The notes: a model not told the origin generated them from the sequence alone. Counted from the stretch's first letter, positions 48,083 through 58,722 are shown. The stretch: 64,000 nt of DNA from Enterovibrio norvegicus DSM 15893 (GCF_900115495.1 NZ_FOWR01000019.1:35281-99280), one strand, 5' to 3'. Made by a program: numbers and translations.

Positions 48083-49305
48083 TGGCAGCGTTCGAATACA
48101 AAGCACTTAACCCTAAAGGTCGCACCATCAAAGGTGTGATTGAGGCCGACACCGCCCGTCTTGCAAGGCAAATGCTGCGCGAAAAAGGCCTTGTGCCCGT
48201 TGATATTGCCCAGACGCGTGAGAAAGAGCAGCAACAGCAGCGTTCTCAATCCGTGGGTTTTCAACGTGGCATCAGCACCAGTGAGTTGGCGTTGATCACT
48301 CGCCAACTGGCGACCTTGGTGCAAGCCTCCATGCCTTTGGAAGAATGCATTAAGGCGGTGGCTGAACAAACTGAAAAGCAGCGTCTAAGGAACATGCTGA
48401 CAGGGGTACGTGCACGCGTTGTTGAAGGTTATACCTTGTCGGACAGTTTGGGTGATTACCCACATGTGTTTGATCAACTGTTTCGTGCCATGGTGGCTGC
48501 GGGTGAGAAATCCGGTCACTTGGGCCCTGTGCTTGAACGTTTAGCGGACTTCGTCGAAAACCGTCAGCAAGTGAAAAACAAACTGATCCAAGCCATGGTA
48601 TATCCGATTGTGCTGACTGTGGCGGCGATTGCGATCGTCGCTTTCTTGTTGGCGACCGTGGTGCCTGACATCGTTGGGCAGTTTTTGCGTACAGGCGCTG
48701 AATTGCCCGGCATTACGCAGGTACTGCTCAGTGCCAGTGACTTTGTGACCAATTGGGGGGTGCTCGTCCTTGTGGTGTTTGTGGGGCTCTTAGTGCTCAC
48801 CAAAATGCTACTGAAAAATGAAACCCGCAAACTCAATTGGGATCATCACGTGTTGGGTATGCCTGTGATTGGGCGCGTGGCGCGTGGACTCAACACATCA
48901 CGCTTTGCACGTACCTTGTCAATTTGTACCTCAAGCGCCATTCCTTTGCTTGATGGCATGAAGGTCGCCGCCGATGTGATGACCAATACCTGGGTGAAAA
49001 CCAAGGTGCTGGAAGCGTCCGATCGTGTGCGTGAAGGGGCAAGCCTTCGTGTGTCGCTTGAGAAATCCAAACTGTTCCCACCGATGATGCTTCATATGAT
49101 CGCCAGTGGTGAGCGCAGTGGTGAGTTGGAGCAAATGCTAACTCGCGCTGCGGATAACCAAGACCGCGATTTTGAATCTCAGGTCAATATCGCACTCGGG
49201 ATTTTTGGCCCGTTACTGATTGTCTGCATGGCAGGCATCGTGCTTTTCATTGTTGTGGCAACCTTGATGCCCATTATTCAGCTCAACAATATTGTTGGTG
49301 TATAA
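48082..49305 (+). CDS. gspF: Type II secretion platform protein GspF
   Basis: GspF is the multi-pass inner-membrane platform protein contacted by GspE and GspL. The 407-residue protein has two T2SSF domains (about 70-193 and 273-395) with LALITRQLATLVQASMPLEECIK and ARTLSICTSSAIPLLDGM, and three membrane helices. The ATG overlaps the gspE stop (TAATG). Confidence 0.95.
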   Translation: MAAFEYKALNPKGRTIKGVIEADTARLARQMLREKGLVPVDIAQTREKEQQQQRSQSVGFQRGISTSELALITRQLATLVQASMPLEECIKAVAEQTEKQRLRNMLTGVRARVVEGYTLSDSLGDYPHVFDQLFRAMVAAGEKSGHLGPVLERLADFVENRQQVKNKLIQAMVYPIVLTVAAIAIVAFLLATVVPDIVGQFLRTGAELPGITQVLLSASDFVTNWGVLVLVVFVGLLVLTKMLLKNETRKLNWDHHVLGMPVIGRVARGLNTSRFARTLSICTSSAIPLLDGMKVAADVMTNTWVKTKVLEASDRVREGASLRVSLEKSKLFPPMMLHMIASGERSGELEQMLTRAADNQDRDFESQVNIALGIFGPLLIVCMAGIVLFIVVATLMPIIQLNNIVGV

Positions 49306-49351
49306 GCAAAACATAAGCTGCTAAGCAGCAATTTTTCAGGAGAGATAGAAC

Positions 49352-49789
49352 ATGCAACGTCGTCAACAGGGCTTCACCCTGCTGGAAATCATGGTTGTTA
49401 TCGTTATTTTGGGTGTATTGGCAAGTTTGGTTGTCCCTAACCTTCTCGGTAACAAAGATAAAGCTGACCAGCAAAAAGCGATCACAGATATCAGTGCACT
49501 GGAAGGTGCGTTGGATATGTACCGTCTAGACAACAGCGTTTACCCAACCACAGACCAAGGTCTGGATGCGTTGGTGTCGAAACCTACCTCGTCGCCAGAG
49601 CCGCGTAGCTATCGCCAAGACGGTTACATCAAGCGTCTTCCACAAGACCCTTGGGGCAACGATTACCAATACCTGAATCCAGGTGAACACGGCACAACGG
49701 ATATCTTCACCCTAGGTGCGGATAACCAAGAAGGCGGTGAAGGTGTCAATCAAGACATCGGCAACTGGAACATGCTAGAGATTAACTGA
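49352..49789 (+). CDS. gspG: Major pseudopilin GspG
   Basis: The 145-residue major pseudopilin builds the pseudopilus. The prepilin peptidase site is MQRRQQG-FTLLE (cleavage after G7, Glu at position 5 of the mature chain), followed by a hydrophobic helix. The calcium-binding C-terminal part is seen as DIFTLGADNQEGGEG. AGGAGAG precedes the ATG. Confidence 0.96.
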   Translation: MQRRQQGFTLLEIMVVIVILGVLASLVVPNLLGNKDKADQQKAITDISALEGALDMYRLDNSVYPTTDQGLDALVSKPTSSPEPRSYRQDGYIKRLPQDPWGNDYQYLNPGEHGTTDIFTLGADNQEGGEGVNQDIGNWNMLEIN

Positions 49790-49791
49790 TT

Positions 49792-50349
49792 GTGAAAAAT
49801 GGGCACTCAACCGGATTTACATTGCTGGAAATTTTGCTGGTACTGCTTTTGTTAGCAGTCAGTGCAGTGGTTGTTGTGCCTAATCTTCCACAAAATCAGA
49901 GTGATGAAGCGAAAGAAGAAGCGCAGCGTTTTTACCAATTGGTGCAACTGTGGACAGAGCAAGCGCTGCTGACAGGACAAACCTTTGGGCTGCGCTTTGA
50001 TAATGACAGCTACACCTTGAATCAACTGACACCAAAAGAATGGCGACCTGTCTCTGAGGGGCGGTATGCCAACGCGATTTCAATGCCAGAGGGGATTGAG
50101 ATGGACTTGGAAGTCTCAGGTTTTGTGAATGAAGAAGACCGCTTGTTCGATCGCAAAGGTCTGTTTGATGAAGAGTTGTTTGCTGAGGAAGAAGACAAAC
50201 CTAAGCCACCTCAAGTGGTGCTGATGGGAAATGGTGAGATCATTCCATTCACGCTGACCTTCTTGGCGGATGATAAGCGTTTGTGGCAAGTCAAAGGCAA
50301 TGATGTCGCGACCTTTGAAATTACGGCGCTGAATGAGGATAAAGAGTGA
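49792..50349 (+). CDS. gspH: Minor pseudopilin GspH
   Basis: A 185-residue minor pseudopilin with cleavage site MKNGHSTG-FTLLE (after G8) and a hydrophobic helix. The start is GTG 49792, two bases after gspG. It has a beta-rich C-terminal domain with an acidic insert (EELFAEEEDKP). Confidence 0.92.
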   Translation: MKNGHSTGFTLLEILLVLLLLAVSAVVVVPNLPQNQSDEAKEEAQRFYQLVQLWTEQALLTGQTFGLRFDNDSYTLNQLTPKEWRPVSEGRYANAISMPEGIEMDLEVSGFVNEEDRLFDRKGLFDEELFAEEEDKPKPPQVVLMGNGEIIPFTLTFLADDKRLWQVKGNDVATFEITALNEDKE

Positions 50350-50708
50350 GACGAGCTCGCGGCTTTACCCTGATTGAAGTGCTTGTGGCAATGGCTGTGT
50401 TTGCAGTGGCTGCCATGGCGGTGCTGAATGCAACAGGGCAACATGTTAACTCGCTCGGTGCCTTGGAAGAGAAAACCTTTGCAGCCATGGTTGCTGACAA
50501 TGAATTGGCCTTGTTTACCCTAGAAGGGAAAGTGCCAACGTCGGCTAAAAATGGCAAATCTGAGTTGGCGGGCCGCACATGGTTTTGGACAATCCAACCG
50601 GTGCCTACGGTGGACAATGCGCTCAAGGCTGTGGATGTGATCGTGTGGCAGAACGAAGAGAAGACAAACCAACTGCTCTCCGTGAGGACGTATGTCCCGA
50701 ATGGCTAA
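50346..50708 (+). CDS. gspI: Minor pseudopilin GspI
   Basis: A 120-residue minor pseudopilin with cleavage site MRRARG-FTLIEVLVAM. It starts the tip complex with GspJ and GspK. The GTG start overlaps the gspH stop (GTGA). Confidence 0.92.
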   Translation: MRRARGFTLIEVLVAMAVFAVAAMAVLNATGQHVNSLGALEEKTFAAMVADNELALFTLEGKVPTSAKNGKSELAGRTWFWTIQPVPTVDNALKAVDVIVWQNEEKTNQLLSVRTYVPNG

Positions 50709-51369
50709 GGTGAATAAGATAACGACGTTAACGTCTCGTAAAGCGCATGGTTTCACCTTGATTGAAGTGCTGTTGGCACTGATGATTTTTGCCACCTTGA
50801 GTGTGGCTGCAAATCAGATCTTTCGTAATGTGATCAACGCTAACCAACAAACGGAAGAAGTGGGTGATGCGTTGAAAACCTTGCAACGTAGCTTGGTGAT
50901 CATGGACAGCGATTTTCGTCAGATGTTGGCGCGCCAATACCGAAATGGTGGCGATGAAGCTGAAGACAAACTGCTTGAGCTCGGTGATAACTTATTGGAT
51001 TCAGAAGCCGCAGGTATTCGATTTGTACGCGGTGGTTGGATCAACCCACAACAGCTCTTCCCTCGGGGGGAGGTGGTAAAAGTGGGGTATCGCTTACACG
51101 ATGAAACGCTAGAGCGTATTCGTTGGATGTACGCAGATGACAGCTCTGCCACGGAACCTGCTGTGATGCCGTTGATGGAAGGCCTGACAAATTTAACCTT
51201 TGAAGTGCTTGGTGAAGAAAGCTGGCAGAAAAATTGGGATAGCGCGAATGTCATGCCTAAAGCGGTTCGCGTGACGCTTGAAACGGAACGATACGGCGAG
51301 CTAACACGCGTGTATCTGTTGCCGGGTCAAAAGATTGCGGATACCCCTGCTGGTGGAGGCGTGCAATGA
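50692..51369 (+). CDS. gspJ: Minor pseudopilin GspJ
   Basis: A 225-residue minor pseudopilin with cleavage site RKAHG-FTLIEVLLAL (after G20). The start overlaps gspI by 17 bases; ATG 50701 in frame is an alternative. It forms the tip with GspI and GspK. Confidence 0.92.
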   Translation: MSRMAKVNKITTLTSRKAHGFTLIEVLLALMIFATLSVAANQIFRNVINANQQTEEVGDALKTLQRSLVIMDSDFRQMLARQYRNGGDEAEDKLLELGDNLLDSEAAGIRFVRGGWINPQQLFPRGEVVKVGYRLHDETLERIRWMYADDSSATEPAVMPLMEGLTNLTFEVLGEESWQKNWDSANVMPKAVRVTLETERYGELTRVYLLPGQKIADTPAGGGVQ

Positions 51370-52376
51370 TGAAGCACTCCCAACGTGGTGTAGCATTGCT
51401 GGTGGTGTTGTTGATCATGGCACTGATGACGACTGTCGCTGTCAGCATGTCGAGCCGTATGTTCGTGAACTTCAACCGCGCGGAAAGCCAGATCCGATAC
51501 CAACAAGCGTATTGGTATGCGCAATCTGTCGAAGCACTTGCTCGCTACGGCATTGAAGAGAGCATCGACAGCGATGAAACTGTGACGCTCAGTCAGCCTT
51601 GGGCGGTGCGAGACCAAATTTATCCGTTGGATGGTGGGCAAGCCACGGGCAGTGTGTTCGACCGCCAAGCCTGTTTCAACGTAAATGGCCTGCGGGACAT
51701 TAAACCGCTAGAGAATGGCACAAATCCGTTGTTGGTGACGGCGCTACAGCAATTGATTGAGTCTCAAGGCATCGATAGCTTTGAAGCAGAAACTGCCGCA
51801 GCATCCACGTGGGAATACATTGATACCAACACAGATGTGCAATCGACGTTGGGTGTCGAAGACAGTGAGTATGAAGCGCGTTCATTGGCTCATGTCGCAC
51901 CAAACAATTTTATTGCAGATATCTCTGAGTGGCGCGCGGTAAACGGCGTATCCCAAGAGATGTATGAGAAAGTCAGCCCGTTTCTATGTGCCGTCCCCAA
52001 TGGCAACCTTGTCGTAAACGTGAATACACTGACAGAAGAAGACGCACCAATACTGAGTGCCATTTTTCACCCGAATTTAAGTGATGATCAGGCTAAACAA
52101 CTGATCAACGAACGAAACGCTGTTGATGGCTGGAAAGACGTGGCGAGCTTTATGGCAGAGCCCGTGTTTAGCAGCTTAAAACAAGAAGACAGAGAACGTC
52201 TTCAGAACTTTTTTGATGTTCGAAGTCGCTTCTTTGAACTAGATACAACCATTACCCTCGACAGCACGAGCTTACGAATGCGCGCGCTGTTGGAAAGAGA
52301 TGATTCAGGCACGGTCAACGTTGTCCGTCGCCGCTTTGGAGGAATGAGTGAGCGAGATCCTGACGATAAGGCTTAA
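51366..52376 (+). CDS. gspK: Atypical minor pseudopilin GspK
   Basis: A 336-residue pseudopilin with leader MMKHSQRG-VALLVVLLIMAL. It has Val, not Glu, at mature position 5, as is normal for GspK, which caps the pseudopilus. The large helical domain includes QACFNVNGLRDI with a Cys. The ATG overlaps the gspJ stop. Confidence 0.93.
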   Translation: MMKHSQRGVALLVVLLIMALMTTVAVSMSSRMFVNFNRAESQIRYQQAYWYAQSVEALARYGIEESIDSDETVTLSQPWAVRDQIYPLDGGQATGSVFDRQACFNVNGLRDIKPLENGTNPLLVTALQQLIESQGIDSFEAETAAASTWEYIDTNTDVQSTLGVEDSEYEARSLAHVAPNNFIADISEWRAVNGVSQEMYEKVSPFLCAVPNGNLVVNVNTLTEEDAPILSAIFHPNLSDDQAKQLINERNAVDGWKDVASFMAEPVFSSLKQEDRERLQNFFDVRSRFFELDTTITLDSTSLRMRALLERDDSGTVNVVRRRFGGMSERDPDDKA

Positions 52377-53556
52377 CAGTGATCCGCAGGAAGCAATACC
52401 GTGGCTAGTATGGTCGCCAAGTCAGCAAGATGTGATTGCATCGGGAGAAGCTGAGAATTTGGCACAATTGGCAGAGTATGCCAAAGACCGTGATGTCATG
52501 GCGTTGGCGGATAGCGCAGCGTTGACTTTAGCCTCTGTGGCTATTCCCTCTGGTAGCGAACGCCAGTTGGAAACTGTGTTGCCTTACTTGCTAGAGGATG
52601 ATTTAGCGCAAGATGTCGATCAGGTGCATGTCACCCTGCTTGGAAAGTCTGGTACGCAGGCACATGTGGCGGTCATTGAGCATCGCATCTTGACGCGTTG
52701 GCTTTCGGAATTGTCTGATGAAGGCATGACACTCAAACGTCTTGTTCCTGATTGTTTGTGCTTGCCACTGCATGATGATGCCGTGAGCGTGGCATCGTTG
52801 AACAACCGCTGGTTGGCGCGCGTGAGTGATACGCAAGGTGGAACGGCAGAACCTGCTTGGCTACCTATGTGGCTAAAAAGCGTCGCTGATTCACATGAGG
52901 ATAAAGAAGCAGAAGAACGTGCTGTAATCAGCTATTCAGCATTGCCTGAAGATGCCCCTGAAAACTGGCGTTGTGAACCTTCTGAGTTAGTCATGTTGCT
53001 ACTGGCGCAAGGTGCCATGTCGAGCCGAGCTTCATTGTTGACGGGTCGCTACAAGCCACAAAATCAAATTTATAAACACCTAAAGCCTTGGCGAAGTGTC
53101 GCCATCGCTGCGGGGATATTGTTGTCTGTGCTTGGCGCTGAAAAAGTGGCGGGCATTTACCAAATGGAAGCGCAGGCGAAACAATATCGTGAGCAAAGCG
53201 AAACCCGATTGCGTTCTGTGTTACCGAATAATCAGCGTATTCCAACCACCAGTTACCTGCGTCGTTTAATGGAGTCAGAAGTGAACCGGCTTTCCGGTGC
53301 AGGAGAACAAACGGGATTGATGGTGTGGTTGCACGAATTAGGTCCGATGTTGAAAGGCGTGTCAGGCATTCGTTTGGACTCTATTCGCTATGACCAAAAG
53401 CGTGGCGAACTGCGCTTTAATGCCCGTGGTAAAGACTTTGCAGATTTTGATAAGTTGCGAGAAGTACTCTCTAGTAAATATGAAACAAGCATTGGCCAAA
53501 CAAGCCGTGATCGTGAAAGCGTCACAGGTGCCTTTGTGTTGAAGAGGGCGTCGTAA
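52348..53556 (+). CDS. gspL: Type II secretion protein GspL
   Basis: GspL anchors GspE to the membrane. The 402-residue protein has an actin-like cytoplasmic part (about 1-240) with PSGSERQLETVLPYLLEDDL, a membrane helix (about 248-266), and a periplasmic ferredoxin-like domain. The GTG start overlaps gspK by 29 bases. Confidence 0.93.
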   Translation: MSEILTIRLNSDPQEAIPWLVWSPSQQDVIASGEAENLAQLAEYAKDRDVMALADSAALTLASVAIPSGSERQLETVLPYLLEDDLAQDVDQVHVTLLGKSGTQAHVAVIEHRILTRWLSELSDEGMTLKRLVPDCLCLPLHDDAVSVASLNNRWLARVSDTQGGTAEPAWLPMWLKSVADSHEDKEAEERAVISYSALPEDAPENWRCEPSELVMLLLAQGAMSSRASLLTGRYKPQNQIYKHLKPWRSVAIAAGILLSVLGAEKVAGIYQMEAQAKQYREQSETRLRSVLPNNQRIPTTSYLRRLMESEVNRLSGAGEQTGLMVWLHELGPMLKGVSGIRLDSIRYDQKRGELRFNARGKDFADFDKLREVLSSKYETSIGQTSRDRESVTGAFVLKRAS

Positions 53557-54041
53557 TGAAAGCATTTATCGCGTATTGGAAAGGCTTGTCGCTTCGTGAG
53601 CAACGCTTGTTAGGGGCGGCAGCGGCAGTACTATTGTTGGGTGGTTTGTATTGGGGGTTGATAAGCCCGCTGCAAGATCGTGCCGAACAAGCAAAGCAGA
53701 AACTGGCGAGCGAAAAAGCGTTACTGGCTTGGGTGGATGGAAAAGCCGCAGAAATTGAAGCGCTTCGCACTGCAACGGGTAACCGCTCGCAAGTGAGTAC
53801 GCTACCACTCAACCAAGCGGTGACAAGCAGTGTTAAACGCTACAAATTAGAAATTGTTAGGTTGCAGCCGCAACAAGAAGATATTCAAGTGTGGCTAAAA
53901 CCCATGCCTTTCAGCACGTTGTTGAACTGGTTGGAATTTCTTTCTTCTTCTCAGGGTGTGCAGGTGAAATTTATCGATTTAGGTAAGACGGATACCGAAG
54001 GTATGGTTGAAGTGAAGCGTCTGCAGTTAGGGCGGGGTTAA
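53556..54041 (+). CDS. gspM: Type II secretion protein GspM
   Basis: A 161-residue protein with a short cytoplasmic N-terminus (YWKGLSLREQRLL), a membrane helix (about 20-38) and a periplasmic domain with MPFSTLLNWLEFLSSSQGV. It pairs with GspL. The ATG overlaps the gspL stop (TAATG). Confidence 0.92.
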   Translation: MKAFIAYWKGLSLREQRLLGAAAAVLLLGGLYWGLISPLQDRAEQAKQKLASEKALLAWVDGKAAEIEALRTATGNRSQVSTLPLNQAVTSSVKRYKLEIVRLQPQQEDIQVWLKPMPFSTLLNWLEFLSSSQGVQVKFIDLGKTDTEGMVEVKRLQLGRG

Positions 54042-54042
54042 G

Positions 54043-54786
54043 ATGAAAGGTAAAATTTTCACCGGACTGGTCTTTGTCATCCTTCTCGTGATCAGCGTTA
54101 TCGTGCACATTCCCGCGAGTTTCGCGCTTCGTCATTTGCCTTCGAACACAGGCGCCGACTTTACTGGTGTCTCGGGCACGGTATGGAATGGTTCGGTCAA
54201 GCAATTTACGTGGCAAGGGCAACCTCTGGGTACGTTAAATTGGACGTTGAATGTTCTGCCTCTGTTTACCGGGAAGGCTGATGTGTCGGTGCGTTTAGCA
54301 GGTTCAGGAGTATCAGCGCGTGGTAATGTGGGCTATGGATTCAATGGTGTGTTTGCAAAGCAGCTTTTACTGTCCGCGCCAGCCTCATTCATTCAATCTT
54401 ACGTACCTTATCCTTTGCCTGTTGGTGTCTCGGGGCAATTTGATGTCACCGTACGTGATTACCTGATGAATGAGCCATTTTGCGATACGTTGGATGGCAA
54501 TATTGCGTGGTCTCAAGGAAACGTAAGTTCTCCGTTAGGCAACGTCGACCCAGGGTTAGTGGTGGCGGATGTCACGTGTGATGAAGGTAGCCTGGTGTTG
54601 AACGGTGACAGTAAATCGGACGCATTGCAGAGCGAATTTACTCTCTCGCTTGACCCGAGTCAGCGTTACAACATTAATGGTTGGTTCATTCCCGGCGATG
54701 CGTTGCCAGATAGCATGAAGAATCAGTTAAGCTGGCTTGGAAAGCCAGACAACGAAGGACGCTACCGACTCAGCTTTGGTAGCTGA
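54043..54786 (+). CDS. gspN: Type II secretion protein GspN
   Basis: A 247-residue protein with an N-terminal membrane helix (about 6-25) and a beta-rich periplasmic part (VSGTVWNGSVKQFTWQGQPLG). GspN is not found in all T2SS and its role is unclear. It ends the operon; no gspO (prepilin peptidase) is in the operon, as in vibrios. Confidence 0.9.
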   Translation: MKGKIFTGLVFVILLVISVIVHIPASFALRHLPSNTGADFTGVSGTVWNGSVKQFTWQGQPLGTLNWTLNVLPLFTGKADVSVRLAGSGVSARGNVGYGFNGVFAKQLLLSAPASFIQSYVPYPLPVGVSGQFDVTVRDYLMNEPFCDTLDGNIAWSQGNVSSPLGNVDPGLVVADVTCDEGSLVLNGDSKSDALQSEFTLSLDPSQRYNINGWFIPGDALPDSMKNQLSWLGKPDNEGRYRLSFGS

Positions 54787-54809
54787 CAGCCTTTGTTAGG
54801 AGAGAACAC

Positions 54810-55364
54810 ATGACAAAGAAACTCACGCCCCCTGAGATCTTGGATGCAAAAGTCGTCGCTAAATCGCGTCTTTTCCAAATCGAGTCTCTGGAACTTCGTT
54901 TTAGTAACGGGGAAGAGCGCACATACGAGCGCATGAAACCGAGCGGCAGAAACGCTGTGATGATTGTGCCTGTGACTGAAAATGGCGACCTGCTTCTGGT
55001 GCGCGAATATGCTGCCGGAACGGAACGTTATGAACTAGGCTTTCCAAAAGGCCTCATTGATCTTGGTGAAACCGCACTTGATGCTGCAAACCGAGAGCTA
55101 AAAGAAGAAATCGGCTTTGGCGCTAACCAGCTTTTACCACTGAAAGAGGTGGTACTTGCACCGTCGTATTTCTCAAGCAAAATGACGTTATTTCTTGCGC
55201 ATGACCTGTATCCAGAGAAGCTCGAGGGCGATGAACCCGAGCCGTTGGAACTTGTTCGTTGGCCTGTTAATCAGGCTGAAGCGCTACTGTCTCACATTGA
55301 TTTTGGGGAAGCCCGCAGCATTACCGCATTGCTGCTGGCACTGAAACATCTTTCCGGCCAGTAA
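54810..55364 (+). CDS. nudE: ADP compounds hydrolase NudE
   Basis: NudE is a Nudix hydrolase of ADP-ribose, Ap3A and NADH. The 184-residue protein has the Nudix box starting GLIDLGETALDAANRELKEE and continuing with IGFG, with the required G-5x-E-7x-REUxEExGU spacing. AGGAG lies before the ATG. It follows gspN by 23 bases and precedes cysQ. Confidence 0.93.
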   Translation: MTKKLTPPEILDAKVVAKSRLFQIESLELRFSNGEERTYERMKPSGRNAVMIVPVTENGDLLLVREYAAGTERYELGFPKGLIDLGETALDAANRELKEEIGFGANQLLPLKEVVLAPSYFSSKMTLFLAHDLYPEKLEGDEPEPLELVRWPVNQAEALLSHIDFGEARSITALLLALKHLSGQ

Positions 55365-55440
55365 AAACTGTCGGCGTTACTTTCAGTGACCAAAAGGCAT
55401 TGAAAGCAGTCGTAGTGTGAAGGCCCAAGAGGAGTATCAC

Positions 55441-56256
55441 ATGGAGTTGTCACTGCTACTGCAACCAGTGATTGAAATCGCACGTGCATCCGGACAAGTG
55501 ATTCTGGATATTTACCAACGTGGTGATTTTGAAAAAAACATAAAAAGCGACGACACGCCTGTCACCAGTGCAGACTTAGCTGCACACAAGCTGGTGACTG
55601 AGCGATTGACGGCGCTCACCCCCGACATTCCCGTGCTTTCTGAAGAAGACGCGACTGTGCCATTGTCTGAGCGCGAAAAGTGGGACAGATATTGGCTGGT
55701 GGATCCACTCGATGGAACACAAGAATTTATCGCAGGTAGCGGCGACTTTGCCACCATCATTGCGTTGGTTGAAAACAATCAACCCGTGATGGGCGTAGTG
55801 TATGGCCCCGTCTCGGGTGTGTCGTATTACGCGGCGAAAGGCCACGGCGCATGGAAAATCATGCCGGATGGCGAAAAAGTGCGTTTATCCATTCTCAAGC
55901 ATGACGATGAAATGTCATCACTCTCCATTGCGATTAGCCGTCGACAAGACATCAGTAAGATCACTGAACGTTTGGACCCTAGCCGTAATTACGATTTGGT
56001 GCCTTTAGGCTCCGCGGCGCTGAAGTCATGTTTGGTGGCTGAAGGTGCGGTGGATTGCTACCTACGTTTAGGTCCAACGGGCGAGTGGGACACGGCTGCA
56101 ACGCAGTGCATTGTCGAAGAATCCGGTGGCCGTATTTTAGACATGACGTTGTCGCCCCTTTCTTACAATGAAAGAGATTCGTTCGAAAACCCTAACTTTA
56201 TTGTGTTGGGTGACACCGGACTGCCTTGGCGAGATATCGTGCGCTTAGAAGGTTAA
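55441..56256 (+). CDS. cysQ: 3'(2'),5'-bisphosphate nucleotidase CysQ
   Basis: CysQ breaks down 3'-phosphoadenosine 5'-phosphate from sulfate assimilation, at the inner face of the cell membrane. The 271-residue protein has metal sites LSEEDAT, DPLDGTQEF and the C-terminal WDTAATQCIVEESGG. I choose ATG 55441 with AGAGGAG seven bases upstream; an in-frame start at 55417 lacks a ribosome site. The nudE-cysQ pair is conserved. Confidence 0.94.
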   Translation: MELSLLLQPVIEIARASGQVILDIYQRGDFEKNIKSDDTPVTSADLAAHKLVTERLTALTPDIPVLSEEDATVPLSEREKWDRYWLVDPLDGTQEFIAGSGDFATIIALVENNQPVMGVVYGPVSGVSYYAAKGHGAWKIMPDGEKVRLSILKHDDEMSSLSIAISRRQDISKITERLDPSRNYDLVPLGSAALKSCLVAEGAVDCYLRLGPTGEWDTAATQCIVEESGGRILDMTLSPLSYNERDSFENPNFIVLGDTGLPWRDIVRLEG

Positions 56257-56277
56257 TGCCTTCTTTAAGCCAGCAAT

Positions 56278-56306
56278 AAAAAAACGGAGCATTCGCTCCG
56301 TTTTTT
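56278..56306. terminator. Terminator between cysQ and sthA
   Basis: AACGGAGC-ATTC-GCTCCGTT with A-run and T-run on both sides. Confidence 0.9.
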
Positions 56307-56399
56307 GTTGGGCCTAGTACTTAAAAAGGTCATGTCTTTCTGCGTGAGCAAAACTCTTTAAGACCTAAAACAAGACTCAATTATTTTTAGGACCCAGTC

Positions 56400-57815
56400 T
56401 TAGAACAACCTATTCAATCCATTTAATGCCGCAACACGATAAGCCTCTGCCATGGTTGGGTAGTTGAACGTGGTATTGATGAAGTAATCCAGCGTATTCC
56501 CTTCACCTTTTTGCTCGAATATCGCTTGGCCGATGTGAATGATTTCTGCGGCGCGTTCTCCGAAACAGTGAATCCCGAGAATCTCTTTGGTCTCGCGGTG
56601 GAACAAGATCTTCAAACTGCCGACATCCATGCCCGCAATCTGCGCGCGTGCAAGGTGTTTAAACTGCGCACGGCCGACTTCATACGGCACTTTATCTGCC
56701 GTCAGTTCTTGCTCGGTTTTTCCAACAGAACTGATTTCAGGGATGGTATAAATGCCCGTTGGAATGTGGTCGATCAGTCGGCCTGTTGCTTGGCCTTCAA
56801 CAATGGCTTGCGCCACAATGCGGCCTTGGTCATAAGCCGCACTTGCCAGGCTCGGGTAACCGATAACGTCACCCACAGCAAAAACATGTTCGACCTCTGT
56901 GCCGTAGTTGTCGTTCACTTTTAACTGACCACGAGAGTCGGCTTTTAGGCCAACCGCTTTGAGGTTGAGTGAATGGGTATTACCGGAACGTCCGTTCGCG
57001 AACAAGATGCAATCTGCACGCATTTTCTTACCAGATTGCAGGTGCAAAATCACGCCGTCTTTGGTGCCCTCGATACGCTCGTACGTTTCATCGTTACGAA
57101 TCAGTACACCGCTGTTCCAGAAGTGGTAGGAAAGTGAGTCAGACATTTCGTTATCAAGGAAAGACAACAAACGATCACGGGTGTTAATCAAATCGACCTT
57201 GATACCAAGACCACGGAATATCGACGCATATTCACTGCCAATGACCCCTGCTCCATAAATAATGACGTGGCGAGGATCGTGCTCTAAAGACAGGATTGAA
57301 TCACTGTCATAAATGCGAGGGTGCTTGAAGTCGACATCGTTTGGACGATAAGGGCTAGAGCCTGTCGCAATGACAAACTTATCAGCGGTGTAGGTATCAA
57401 CACTGCCGTCATTCGCGGTGACTTGTAATTCATTCGTGCCGCTAAAACGCGCACTGCCATGCAATATAGAGCAGGCATTACGGTCATAGAAGCCTTGACG
57501 CATACGGGTTTGCTTACCGATCACAGATTGCGCGTGGCCAAGAATGGCGGAGAAAGTACTGTGAACATATCGATTATCACCTGAATAGATCGGGCTTTTG
57601 TTGAACTCGATAATACGGCTAACGGTATGGCGCAGCGCTTTGGATGGGATGGTGCCCCAATGGGTACAACCACCACCGACGGTCTCTTCTTTTTCGACGA
57701 CAGCAACGCGCAAACCAGCTTTGGTTAAACCCATGGCGGCACCTTCGCCACCAGGGCCACTGCCGATCACGATAACGTCAAAATGGCTAGGCGATGTAGG
57801 GGATGCTTTGCTCAT
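56400..57815 (-). CDS. sthA: Soluble pyridine nucleotide transhydrogenase
   Basis: SthA moves hydride between NADPH and NAD. The 471-residue flavoprotein belongs to the disulfide-reductase fold: FAD motif [31 protein letters not shown] where only one Cys of the usual active disulfide remains (typical of SthA), and NAD motif [14 protein letters not shown]. The end NGLNRLF matches E. coli. I choose ATG 57815, preceded by AAGG; the upstream ATG 57839 has no ribosome site. Divergent from fabR as in E. coli. Confidence 0.96.
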   Translation of the reverse strand: MSKASPTSPSHFDVIVIGSGPGGEGAAMGLTKAGLRVAVVEKEETVGGGCTHWGTIPSKALRHTVSRIIEFNKSPIYSGDNRYVHSTFSAILGHAQSVIGKQTRMRQGFYDRNACSILHGSARFSGTNELQVTANDGSVDTYTADKFVIATGSSPYRPNDVDFKHPRIYDSDSILSLEHDPRHVIIYGAGVIGSEYASIFRGLGIKVDLINTRDRLLSFLDNEMSDSLSYHFWNSGVLIRNDETYERIEGTKDGVILHLQSGKKMRADCILFANGRSGNTHSLNLKAVGLKADSRGQLKVNDNYGTEVEHVFAVGDVIGYPSLASAAYDQGRIVAQAIVEGQATGRLIDHIPTGIYTIPEISSVGKTEQELTADKVPYEVGRAQFKHLARAQIAGMDVGSLKILFHRETKEILGIHCFGERAAEIIHIGQAIFEQKGEGNTLDYFINTTFNYPTMAEAYRVAALNGLNRLF

Positions 57816-58077
57816 ATCCTTATGACCTTTTGTTTTCATTATGTTAAGAATCGCGAGCTGATTGTAACGCCGCAGGGGCTTAACGAGAACACACTCACTA
57901 CTAATCAGCGTAGGTGATCACGCAACTTTGGGCGAAAAGGTCGCTATTCAGGTCATAATTCTGTCTCGTTGTGGTGATCTAACACAGGGATTGCAAAAAC
58001 GAACAGTGAGACCCACTGAACTCCTTGTAAAAAGCGGGTATAGTTTGCGGTTAGATTTCATGAGGTAAACACTGGCG

Positions 58078-58722
58078 ATGGGAATAAGAGCTCAACAGAA
58101 AGAAAAAACACGTCGTACGTTGATCGATGCTGCATTTAGTCAACTCAGCGCCGATCGCAGTTTTTCCAGTTTAAGCCTCCGTGAAGTGGCACGAGGAGCC
58201 GGTATTGCGCCGACTTCTTTCTATCGCCACTTTAAAGACATGGATGAATTAGGCCTGACCATGGTTGATGAAGGAGGCCTGCTGTTGCGTCAACTGATGC
58301 GACAAGCACGCCAACGCATCGCGACCGAAGGCAGTGTGGTCAGAACGTCAGTAGAAACCTTCATGGAATTTATCGAAAGCAGCCCGAACGTGTTCAGGCT
58401 GTTATTGCGTGAACGCTCTGGTACATCGACAGCATTCCGCGCGGCTGTGGCCCGTGAGATTCAGCACTTTGTGGCTGAATTGACAGAATACTTCGAAGCG
58501 AAAACCGGACTAACCCGTGATGAAGCCTATAATCAGGCGGAGGCATGTGTGACCTTGGTATTCAGCTCTGGTGCAGAAGCACTCGATCTGGACAAGCGAG
58601 CACGTGCAGAACTCGCTGAGCGATTGGTGACGCAATTGCGCATGATTGCAAAGGGCGCTTACTGGTACCGTAAAGAGCGGGAACGCAATGCTCTCAAGGA
58701 TAAGTTGTCTTCAGGCAGGTAA
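58078..58722 (+). CDS. fabR: TetR-type regulator FabR
   Basis: FabR represses fabA and fabB in response to the mix of fatty acyl groups. The 214-residue protein has an N-terminal TetR helix-turn-helix ([19 protein letters not shown], residues about 38-56) and a helical ligand part. It overlaps no neighbour and leads the fabR-yijD pair. No operator of its own is evident. Confidence 0.93.
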   Translation: MGIRAQQKEKTRRTLIDAAFSQLSADRSFSSLSLREVARGAGIAPTSFYRHFKDMDELGLTMVDEGGLLLRQLMRQARQRIATEGSVVRTSVETFMEFIESSPNVFRLLLRERSGTSTAFRAAVAREIQHFVAELTEYFEAKTGLTRDEAYNQAEACVTLVFSSGAEALDLDKRARAELAERLVTQLRMIAKGAYWYRKERERNALKDKLSSGR